A stretch of DNA of 64,000 nucleotides from Eremophila alpestris peregrina (taxonomy: Eukaryota; Chordata; Aves; Passeriformes; Alaudidae): assembly GCA_009792885.1 (NCBI GenBank), contig WMCF01000006.1, positions 5,469,131-5,533,130 on the forward strand. The letters run 5' to 3'. This document shows positions 25,301 to 37,300 of this stretch, piece by piece (the stretch's first letter is position 1; each line of letters starts with the position of its first letter). The notes beneath the pieces were generated by a model. That model worked only from the letters and a program-made list of their open reading frames with translations, was not told the DNA's origin and ran no database searches. The position numbers and the translations under genes are program-made.

Positions 25301-28300
25301 GTGATTGCCTTAGGGGAATTTTTCATGTCCAGTTTAATTAATCTCCTTCACAGTATTATCCCTTGCCCATTGTTTTCCTAACCGTGTTCCATTTACCAAA
25401 TTTGCAAACCAAGGCTGCAGTAATACAGCAAGCACTGAACAGGCATATTCTGGTTCACAGCCTCCTTGGTATTGAATTACAAAGGTATTCAGTGTAAATC
25501 TGAAAGAACTGAGTGTCAGAAGTGGGAGAGGAATGAGTCATGGAGAGTGGGAGTCAGTTCAACTTTAGGATGCCTAAATGTAGGTCTCTACATGTTTTCT
25601 CCGTGTCTTTCCCATTATGGTCTAATGAATTCTGATAAATACAGCCAATGGAGCCTGAAGGATGCTTCATGTAATTTGCTGTTTCAGAGATGTGCATTTA
25701 GGTGAACTGGACTGATTCCTGGCTCCATTAGTGATATTGATAAGATCAACCGGATGTGGCTATGAGTTGCATGAGGAATGATTTAGATTTGACATTAGGA
25801 AAAATTTCTTCACCAAAAGGGTTGTCAGGCCCTGAAACAAGGTGCCCAGGGAAGCTTTAGTGCTTCCCTACCATCCCTGGAGGTATTTAAGGGATGTGTA
25901 GGTGTGGTGCTTAGGGACATGGTTTAGTGGTGAACATGGCAGTGCTGGGTTAATGGTTGGACTTTACGATCTTAGAGATCATTTCCAACCTAAAATGATC
26001 TCTTCTGAGAATAAAGGAAGCTTAGATATTCATGCTTAGGTGCCCAAATTACTCCAGTGTGGGATGTCTTAGAGATCTGCAGACACATGGTGAGTTACTG
26101 TACAGAACAAGACATCTCCTGTGGCTGAACTGTGCAGGCAGGTTGACTGAGGTTTTACCTGTGTTAGTAGTAAAGTATTTCCACAGTATTGCTGGATTCT
26201 TGTTTTGTTTCAAATTCTTCAGGCAGCCAACCACTTCTCAGCAATATATAAAGTGATGTGATTCATCTGTCTCATGTTAGTGGATTGTTTGTTCAGTGCA
26301 GAACTCAACCTTTCTGGGCACTGATCTCGGGTGTGTAAGACTTACTTGTCCTTGACAGCTTCAGAAATGGGAGTTACTGAGCTGCTGTTAACAAGTGCCT
26401 TTGTGATCCCTGTTTGCCTCTCAGTTAGCATGTTTGTAATAGGCTAAATAAACTGGAGATCACTGGAGGGGATGCTCATGTTTGCAGCTTCTCTCAAGGC
26501 AATCCTTTTTCAGGATGTGCTGAGAGGAGAGAAGCTGTGGGAGCTGCTGGCAGGCATGCATGCAAGGTTCACTGGAAAAATATTGCATGTGCTTTGACTT
26601 CCAGCTAAATCCATGAGGCACCATAATGTTTATGGAGCAGGGAACTAGCATAATGCTAGGGATATCTGTCACTTTCCCAATATGTGGTGACCAGCAGTGA
26701 TGCCAGATGCAAGTGATAGGCATGGTTGAACAATAAATGCAGGCAGTAGCATGGGTGTAGGTGCAAGGACACTTCCCAAATGATTATCCCAGGGTCAGAT
26801 GTGGAATTCAGGAGTGAGCAGGCTTAACTTTCAAGCTGACATGATTCACTGGACCATGTAGGAAGCTTGTTACTAGCTGTCAGGACTGCATTTTGGTAGG
26901 GAAGATTGCCAGTAGCCTGTCAGAACCCATTTAGGTTGGGAATATTGCAGATGTCCTAGTTCTCTTTCTTCTGAATTAAACTCTGTTGCTGCTGCTGCTC
27001 TGTGTATGCTGAGGAGGGGAGGGGGGAGCACCTGTCCTTATGTTTGATTGCATACTTGAGCTGAGCTTTCATAACAAGGCTTACTACTCAGAGGGCATTG
27101 TCTCATTATGCTTCATTTCCCACCCAGCACATCTTCTACTGGTGTCATTCAATATCTTTTTTTTTTAAATACTCTTCCTTGTGGTTTTACTGTCATCAAA
27201 TGTAGATTTGGAAACAAGAAGTACTTCTGAGGAATTTTATTACTACTATTATCTGTTCTTCCCTGTTTTCAGTGATTCATTCATGTGCTGAGAAGTCCAA
27301 GAGTGTCTTAGGTTTCCAGTTCTTTCTTCAGAAAAAAATACAGGTTCATTTTACTGTAAATCTGACTTATCTTGAGGAAAATAAAATAAGGATGGACCTC
27401 ATAAAATAATTTGCAAGGAAGGTTCCTTGGCAACCATGCAGGACTTTTTTCCTTCTATCTATTTGCGTGCAAACCTGATAAACACCAAGTAGTGGGAACA
27501 TTCCTGCAGTTTATGATTTGGCAACTTAGGCCACTTCTGCTGCAGGATTGCTTTTAAAACAGGGCTTGCTGAATGTAGGGAGGATGAGTGAAAACAGCCT
27601 GTGTGTGATTGAATTGCAAATGTGATTATTTAATTTTTTTTTTCAAGGCCCCCACAATATTTTCTCCCTTTCAAGCAGAATTAAGCTTGAGGCTGTTCAG
27701 TGGGGAGTGCCAAGTGAGCTGGAAAAGTTAAACCTTGCCCCTAGTGACAGAAGGCACTATTGTTGCAAAGTTTCAATCTCTTAGAAAGTCCTGAAGGCAA
27801 ATGGAATAAAATTTCTAACAGAAGATGAGGCTTGTGACTGCTTTCTGAAGCCCTCTCCGAATGAAGTTGTTTGTTATTTACTGTTACTTCAGTGTCTTTG
27901 CTATTTTTATTTTCCTGTAGGGGAATGCTCAAGTACCAGACCAACTTAGAGGAGCACCCTCCTGGTTGCTTTAACCCCAACAAAACACTCCGACAGAATC
28001 TGACTGTGCCGAAGGCTTCTGAAGAGCTGCTTCCTGACTATACTACTGAGCCTTTCCCAGGGGACCTGCCAGTACCAGAACCCTTTGTACAAAATGGCTT
28101 TATGAGAGTTTGTTCCGAGGAGCCCCAGTTCCAGTCACACTTCCCAGAGGTCTGTATGAGCCGACATTTCAGGTATTAAAAGCCATGCCAAGCCTTTCAG
28201 TCAGCCATAACCACTAATTATTGCTTTTCCAGACCAGATGTTTTAATAATGGAAAATATTATTAAAACCTTCTGAGGCATTCAAAGATTTGGTGGGGAAA

Positions 28301-31300
28301 AAACAATCTGTATTTAACCCTGAAGTGCATTACAATGTGGTGCATAGAATAGGGAGGATGAAAAAATGTCAAGAGATTGGCTGTAATGTTCTTTTTTGAA
28401 CAAGACCATAAGAGATGTATTGATCTTGCTAAAATGAGATTTTACAGCATAGCATTTCAGAGCAAACATTTATATAACATTTTGCAAGGTCCTTTTGTAA
28501 GCATTGTGTGGCAGTAGTTAATTTAAATAATCAAGCTCCATTTGTTCTCTTTTTTTCATGCGGATGCAAGTCCTAATACTCATTTCAGGGTTGCAGTTGG
28601 TTGTGGTTTGGCTTTTATAGTCTGTTGTTTGCAGACAGGCTTGTTTTATATGTGGCATGGGTAAATGAGTATGATGACAGTGGGGACAGAAAAGCCTTTT
28701 CTTTTTCTGTTTTCCATTTTCCTTTTGTTTCTTTATGTTTTGTGGCAGCAGCTTTTTCTTCATCCAAAATTTTCTCTTTTCTTTTGAGAAATGATGAGCT
28801 GGGTTCTATTGGCAAGTAGCCTGAGGAAGCTTGCAAATATGGAGTTCATGAGTCCAAGGCCACCATTCAAGATGGTCCCAAAACAGACCCCACAGAAGTT
28901 TCCCTTTATTATTATCATAATTGTTTTCTGTTGAACATGTGTCCCACTTACTAGCTGCACTGGGAACCCATTTTTCCATGGAACATGTAATCTTAATGAG
29001 AAACAGTTAATTCTGCACTGAATTCCTCAAACAAAGCTCTTTGGATGGGTGTTTTGTTGTGGTAATACTCCTGAATTATAAGCATCAGTGGGTATCTGGC
29101 CCTATATGACCCACAGGACAGCAAGGAGTATTCTTAGGAGCTTAAGATGCTTACTTTAGAGCATTAATGGGAAAGGAGTCATGGAAAGAAATGGCCACTC
29201 AGTGTTCTGACATCTTTGAAACACTATTTAGGACTTTTTTGGATTTGGAAATATTGTGATACCAAGTTTAAAAAAAAAAAAAAAGCTGTGAGCTACTGAA
29301 ACTTGTAAGGCTTTTTTTTTTTTTTGGAAAGTAAATGCTCTGCCAGTTGCAAGAGATGTGGATGTGCAATGTCAGAAATTGGGAAGGGAGGGAAGATAGA
29401 TGAGGGTTGAGGGGCACTTCAATGCCACAGCTCGAATGACTGAGCAGATGTGGAATTAGTAGATAAGTCTGCCATAAGCTATTGGTAATTGACTCTTAGG
29501 ATGGGGTTTAGCTGAGCAGCTGTAAATGTCTCCATCTGGAGTAGTCACCCAGGACTCCCCATATAATCAGTGCAGAGAAATGGGCATTTCCAGGGCATTT
29601 CCTGTTGAGCATGTATCTTCCATGGGAGCAAATGGTTGATTCAGAAGTGCCCAGTTCTCTGTTGTCCGTTATTTTACTCTAGTTCATTATCAATATAATT
29701 TCTATAGCACAAGAATGCAGCTTTCTTAGCTTTTATTTGAACCTGAGATGAAGGTAATAGTTAAATAATACTGCAAGTCAGACAGCCTTTTTCCATAAAT
29801 ATTAACCAATTGTATAGTACTCTGGTCTCTGTAGGTACTGTTTCTTTCATTACTGAAACCAGCTGCAATCTAACTGCATAAAACCAGAATAACATGGTAG
29901 CAAATGGGGTCGTTAGCTTTTTTTTTTTGTGATGAGTTTTATGATTGGAATTGTTTGTGCTTGTGGGCAACGTTGCTTGTTAAACTGATCAGGGCTTGGG
30001 AACATTCTTGGGTTTCTGCATGTAGAGAGAGGCGTGGATGTTAGATGGGAAGTGAGATCCTGAAAGCACTCGTGTAACCATGAAAATAGAAAGCAGAAAG
30101 TTGAAAGTCTTTGAGGTCTCATATTTTTTGTTCTCCCCCAGACCTGGTTCTGGATTTCGGGACCTCTGTGCCTGTACTGTGTGGAGCGGCTGTACCGCTA
30201 CATCCGCAGCAACAAACCCGTCACAATAACCTCAGTCATCAGCCACCCCTCCAATGTCCTTGAAGTCAGGATGGTCAAAGATGATTTTGAAGCAAGGCCT
30301 GGTCAGGTGAGTTAATGCCCCCCTGAAAAATCACTTTGCTTTCATGTAACATTATTTGTAGGGATGACTATCACTTTATAAGTACCAGCCCATCACTGAA
30401 TGTTTTGAATGTATCCTTTCTACCATTTTATTTCAGTATGTTATTCTCCACTGTCCAAGAGTGTCTGCCCTGGAAAGCCATCCATTCACTCTTACAATGG
30501 TAAGAAATAGTGTTCTTTTCTGTATGTTCTCTTTTATTTATATTGTTAAGCAAATGGTCTTTGTTTCTCTCAAGGTGACAATTCTCTCCAGCAGAGCTCA
30601 TGTTTCATTTATGAGGGTATCAATGAATATGAAATGGCATGATTATTATGTGTGACAGTACTCAATACATATTTAATTTTCTCCACTGTTGAGAAAAAGA
30701 TAATGGAAACTTTTTTCAAAGTCTTGCATAAGTGAAAACCAATAATAAATACAAATAATAAGAAATTCTTTTAGAAAAGAAGTTTCAGCCATATTTCTAG
30801 ACCTTAATACATAAGGGGCACAAATTGTAATGAACTTTGCCACCTTTTTTTCAGTGAGACCACATTTCTATGACTACCTTTTTCAAAGTTAGAAAAACAT
30901 CAAGTTAAAAAAAAAAGTTTCCAAAATTGTCTTATGCTTTATTTTTATATTAAGAGATACATCGAAGACTTAAGGTGATATACCAGTGAGGCCATACAAT
31001 GTTAGGATTACTACTTACTCAGTTGGTTTAGAATGGGAACTGAAACTTGTAGAGACAGACTGGAATAATATGCAATTGTGTATAAATCGGCCTGAAGTTC
31101 TTTGGGAGTACTTAGTGCAGAGACCTGGTAGATCCTGCTAAAAAAATCACTGTACTGACTGGCTATATTGCTGCAAAAGCAGAGCCTGAGGTTGAATAGT
31201 AGTGGCAGCCTTTTCCTTCCAATGGGAGCAAAATGCTTTTGGATTGCCTGAATTGGAGATTCTTCTTCAGGAAGACTGTGGAGATTAATATTCATGTTTG

Positions 31301-34300
31301 ATTGCTTTATTTGGACTGATAACTGATATTCCTTCTGAGTTACAGTTAGTGCTGTGGAGCAATTGAGATGTTTTTATGCTATCTTATATCCAGAGGGCAC
31401 AACCAGGTCCAGTTCTTTGGGTTTGTGGGGTGTTTTATTTTGGTTTGTTACCTGTCTAGTGAGCTAGGAGTCACAGGGGAACCCACGCTAAATTCCACCC
31501 AAAATCAATTCTGTGCTGTAAATCTTGGAATGAGTCTCGCTTAAGGGAAGCTGCCTATGTATAGCTTGGTGAAGCATTAATGGCACTTTTGCACACTTTT
31601 CATGGCTATTCACTTTACCAGTACAAACCGGAGAAATGTGTTATTTATCTGTTGTTAATGGAAGTAGTCATCTTTAAGACTGTCCTTTCTATAGTGGACA
31701 AAGATAACTTGATGTGGAATGCTGAAAAATTACATGCATATATGAATTTATGCAGAATGGTTTAGTCAGTATTTATTTACATTTTTTAATTACATAAGTG
31801 GTTGGAACATAAATTTCAAGAACTTAGTTTAGGTCTTGGGTAGCTCTTTCCACTCGTTTTGCTCTAGTATAGCTATAGAGCTGGTCTGTACCAGTGGGCA
31901 CATCTTATTTAAGCAATAATCTTAAAACATCATGTTCCTAGTTTCTCACTGTCCATCTCAGAAATTAATATGATGGCAATAATTTGATCATTATTAGTAA
32001 ATGCACAGTTTGGAAACTGGAACTCTTGTTATAAAGATTTAGTCTTCTTATAGAATTGATTTTGTGGTTTTAATTTTTAGAAATAATGTCACCAAAAATA
32101 CTTGGCTCGGGTCAGATAAGAGTTTTTGTCAGAGAAGAGACTGCTGACACAGACCTACTGGGTGAAGTTGTAAGATGAAGTTGAATTAGATGTCAGATTC
32201 TTTGCATGAATTGCATCCACTATTTAAAATGGCATAGTATGACAATGTATGTCATGAAAAATTATTTTTGCACGTGAACTTCAACAAGATCAGGTTGCTC
32301 AGAGCCCCATCCAACTCAGAGATGTTAAATGTTTCGAGGAATAGGGCATCTGCCAGCTCTCTGGACAGCCTGTTCCAGTGTGTCACCATGCTCATTGTAA
32401 AACATTTCTTCCTCATCTCTAGTCTAAATCTACCCTCTTTCAGTTTAAAACCATTACCCCGTGTCCTATTGCAACAACAGGCTGTGCTAAAAAGTCTATG
32501 TGATGTCCTGTTCACACTGGTGAAATACCTCACTGTGCTAAGAGACAAGAAATGACCATTTCAGGCATATCTTTGTATTCCTAAATGTGGGTAATAACCT
32601 TAAGTGGAAAGGGAGGGGTGAGTCAGCATGAAGGAGTTGCGGAGATATTTTACTAGTCCCGTCCCTTTTTGAGATTGTGTAATATTTACAGTTTAGCTCA
32701 GTTTCTTACATAACACCAGGGTGGAGGAACATACAGGGAGGCTGTGTAAAGGTCCTGAACCCACTCCCATTCCACTCTGGCAAAGCTCCCATGTGTTTTG
32801 CTCAGAGCCAGAGGGAGCTCTGAATTGTAACCAAGTGAGCATAAAGAGGCTTTATTCTTTTTGCACCCTGCCTTTGGGTGCTTTACATTGATAAGGTCCC
32901 CTTGAGCCTTCGGTTCTCCAGAAGTGAGAGCTGAACAGTCACAGCTCCCCCAAACTTTATTTGTGGGAGATGTGTTCTACTCTCATCATTACCTTCATGG
33001 CCTTTTTCTGGACTCTCTGCAGTATGTTCATGTCTCTCTTGTAGTGAAGAACCCAGCTGGACACAGGTCTCAAAAATGTGGCTTCACCAGTGCTGAGTGA
33101 AGGAGGATCACCTACCTCAACCCTCTGGTAGCACCACTTGTACATTCTGAAATCCAGAAACAGCTGGAAATAACAGTTTTCTCTCATGAGCAGTGTGGTT
33201 TCCATTTTTGAAGTGTGTTTATACTGTTTTTTCTTCACTAGTGACTTGGTACCCACTAGTGTGACTTCCTGTCTTTGGGAAGTCTAGGAAAGGTAAGGAG
33301 GAGATGGCCCAACATTTGGGATTCCTGTGAGTGACCTGCTGGACAGTTTTAAGTACTGTATAGTGGGCCATTTGCTTCTTAGTGTCTTCATTGCTCCATT
33401 GTTTTGATTTCATTTCCACAAAAAGTTTTCTTTTGAGACTATTTTAGGTTTCTTTTTTTTTTTTACTTATTTTTTTACACAAGTGTTCATATCTGTTACT
33501 GTGCTGTGTAAGTCAGTGTGAGTCACATTTTCAGTCCTGTATGCACTCATGTCCAATTTACTTATTTTCAGTAGGACATTATTGCATCTTCGAATTGAGT
33601 TGGAACAGAACACAGTCAGTTCCAAGAGATTTTCAGCTGTAGTGAGGAGAATTATGTTCTGTATACAAATACTTTAGTTGAGTGTTTGTAAATGGAAAAA
33701 CTGTTTTTGTGTGTTTTCTCCTTGATGAACTCTTTTAAAGAGGTTTATCTTTCAGATCAAGTGCAAGATATGGTCTGGAGATCAGACCATCCAGAGAAAC
33801 ATGCTCTGCTTCCTGAGACTGACATTTCTTTACACTTTTTGGAGGATAGTGTGGAACACGTCTGCTGTGGAATGCAATTTAAATGTAATTGTCTAAATTA
33901 ATCCTTAAAGGCCTTGAAGTCTTTTTTCTTTTTTTTTTTTACATTTTGGATAATGTTCATGTCCTTCAACATCATTCTGGTTGCTCTTTGTTTTAACCTG
34001 CAGGAGCAAGAAGAGACTAAGGCTTGCAGTTTACGTGGGCATTGATTTTTTTCCCACCTCCATCATCTGCTTTCCCCTTGGTGTTGAGTTCCCTTTCTTT
34101 CCCGACATTTAACTGTGTTACTGATGATTTGCAGCAGCTTGAATCCATGACTGCTCACTTCATCTTTTCTTTTTTTGCCAAAGAATGGCATCGGAAGCAG
34201 AGTCCTATCTAGTACATAAGTTAGTGTCTTAAGTCGGTTTTTTTACTGTGTTTCTGGAATTTCTTGCATTAGCAAGCAGTGATTAGTAGTAAGCCTCATG

Positions 34301-37300
34301 GAAATAGCCTTGTGTTTTGCAGATTTTAAGTGCTTCAGAAGATGTCCTGGGTTCTCTCATGAGGTCTCTGCTGGACCCACTACAGAGTCAAAGCACAAAC
34401 TCTCACAAGCTGCAGTTTACACCACTTGGCTATCAAAAGACTTGTGTCTACTCCCAGCAGCTCATAAAGCTTGGTGACCTTGTTATTTCAATAGTGTTGA
34501 TTTTCTCATGGCAAAGGAAAGTAGGAAATAATTACATAATTTCATTTAGAATTTAGACTGTAACAGACCTTGAAACAAGGACAAGAGTAAGAGGTGAGTC
34601 CTTCTAAATTTGGAGATGGCTCAGATCTGAGGTTTGGTTTGGGAAAATTCTGTTTTGCAACAAACATCCATAATTGCAGCATGAAATAATCTGTTATTCC
34701 AAAGTTTTAACAGTTTTGGCTGTCACTGGCTGCTGTCATGCCCCTGGTTCCTCCTTGGAGCTAAAGTCTGAATATTCTGGTTTCCCTTGTTTCCTTTTTT
34801 TTTCCTTCAGTTGACACATACATGTATATAAATTACTCCTGTTGATATTTAAACACAGGTAGTTTGCATAAACACTTGCTGAGCTTTTCCTGTGTCCGTA
34901 TAAGATGTTCTCTGCATATCCACTGATTAGTAGCTTCATGAGATAGAGTTAAAAGAGTTAAAAGAGACTGTGGCACATAAAAATCAAAAAGTCGAAACAA
35001 GCTAAACCAAGATCCCAGCCTTGAGACTCCAGGGCTTTATGAAATATGTGCTTTATTAATAACATGGGGGACTGCTTCTTCAGACCCTCCAAAGAGTTTT
35101 AGCTCTTCATTCAGTGTCTAGATCCCAGTTCTGGTAACAGCTAAGCAGTGATCAGCTACTGGCAACAGCAGGTTTGAAGCATTCTTTGAAAATAGAAATT
35201 TTGTCCCATGTCACAATGTGCTCTAATCTCTCCTACTTTAGTGCTGCATTTAATCTGCTTTTAAATCCCATTGAAGTAGAAACTGGAAGAGTCGTAATAA
35301 AAACTCCAAGAAGTTCTGCCCTTTTGCTGGTTCTCCATATTTTTGAGCACATGGCTAATTTGAAGCAGATCACATCAGGAGGATTTGTAGTGCAACATCT
35401 ACCTTCTTTTCCTTCCACATACAGTTTTATATGAGTAAGAAAACTCCAGAGGGAGGATGGTGTGTGTGCATTTTTTAACAAGTCTAACTGAGTTTCTAGG
35501 AGAGGATAAGTTTGTATATGCAGGTACTCTCAAATACACTGAAATCCAAATATATATTAACAAAGAAGAATACTCACTTGATTAGTATCCAAATTAGTAA
35601 AGTAATATTGAATTCCAGGCAGAAAAAGTCTTAAATCCATTAACCATCTCAGGTTAGATAGAAGGATTACCTGGGAGGTTTCTGAATGTACATGGCAAGT
35701 TGTATGCTATAACTGAAGGTCTCAGAGCTATTAATTAATCATGGATTTTCTACCCTTAAGGGTTTTGGTTTTTGCTTTTTTTTTTGTAGATTGAGTTTTC
35801 CTCATTACCTCTGCATCTCTGTTAAAGTGCATTTGGTGTCTGGATTGAGACATGATGGGGTTAAAAGAGGGTGGCCCTGATGTATACATTTTATATTTTT
35901 GGGCCTGATTCCTTGTCAGAAAAGTCTCCAGCGAATTTTGTACTCAGTATGAACAACATCAGAAGCAGCACATTTGCTTTGTAAAAGAAAACCAGTGTTT
36001 TGTAGACCCAGAGTTGTCTTTATCCCAGGATAATCCAGGGTTCATTTAAAATTGGTGAAGATCTTAACAGTGTAACAGTGAAGTTTTAGCTCTAAGCTTC
36101 TTTAAGCCAGAAATTTTGTACTGCATAAGGAGATGATGGAGAAACATGTGCCCTGCACTGTAAACTTAAGAAGTAAATTATCCACAACAGGAAAAGACTA
36201 GGGGCCAAATTCTGAAATACTTCATACAAAAAATGAAAAAATTGTTGGAAGGTTGCCTGAGTAAAAAGTATGTAAGGACATCAAGAGCTAAGGTCATGCT
36301 GTTAGATAAATACAATAAAAACAAAATCTAACATGATGACGTTCTAATAAGATTTGTTAAATATCTTGTGCAAATAGTTATGAAACTTGTCTTTATGAGA
36401 TGATTTGCAGAGTGTTTAGGGAAATCGTGAAGTATCTTGCTGGCACACTAAAGAAATCCCTAGAGCTTGTCTGCTCTTCATAGAAGTAGAATATCTAGCA
36501 GCTGTTTGATGAAGAATTTAAGTAAAACAAAAATAGAATAGATGAATATTGCAGATGTCTTTAGTACTTCCTTAGACTTGTTTGTTTGGTTTGGGGAGTA
36601 ATAGTTGTGGGGTCTTGTATAAAAACCCTACGTAAACCTGACTTATTATTTAAACTTTCAAATCTGACTCTTTAGATGAGAAGGGAACACAGAAATTGTT
36701 ACACTTAAGTTCACTAAATGCCAAGTTCTCCTTCAGAAGATTAAACAGAAGGTGGCAGATCCCTCTAATAAGCAGGGTTTGGGGTTTTTTGATTCGATGA
36801 AGGTAAATTTAAAATGCACAATAAGCATCTTCTGACTTAAGCAGAGAAATATGTTTTCTCTCATCAGAGATAGTACTTCTAGTTTAGCTGCTAAGTCAGG
36901 TTAGAGCATGGTCTAGGAACTGCAGGAGAACATCAAAATGGACCAAAAAAGACCAACTACACCCTCCCACCCCTCCACACAAGCAAATAACAAAAACGAA
37001 ACCTGAGCACAAGCTTTAAGCATGAACACAGTTAGCATGTGGACAAAATACTAGAAGAAATTAAGTGCCTTGCCTCTTGCTGTCCTAAAATTAAGACCAT
37101 CTGGCTGGTGGGGCTCTCTGCTTTAGCCTGGCAAAATACAGTGTGTGCTGATAGGGGAGTTCAGAGGGACACAGTTGTTCCTCAGGGTGGTGGTAATCTG
37201 ACTGGAAAACCTGTTGATCCTTTGATTGTTCTTTCCATGAGTGTCTCACACCACTGAGAGCCAGTTATCATGAACCTGGAGGTGGCCCATTGTTTTGCTT

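Larger units (their letters stand above)
24121..27920 (+). other. NOX4: NOX4 intron 8
   Basis: GT-AG intron of 3800 nt. It holds three CR1-related fragments (24684-24750, 25225-25385, 25782-26001), a G/T-rich low-complexity tract at 25045-25135, and a short CTG run near 26985-27000. Confidence 0.9.

Noticed and set aside
28150..28179. Extension of exon 9 to the TAA at 28177
   Set aside because: Continuing past 28149 abandons the NOX4 match; splicing at 28149 to 30142 restores it exactly.
32252..33256. Minus-strand open frames of about 98-99 codons
   Set aside because: They overlap CR1 minus-strand fragments and lack an intact reverse transcriptase domain.
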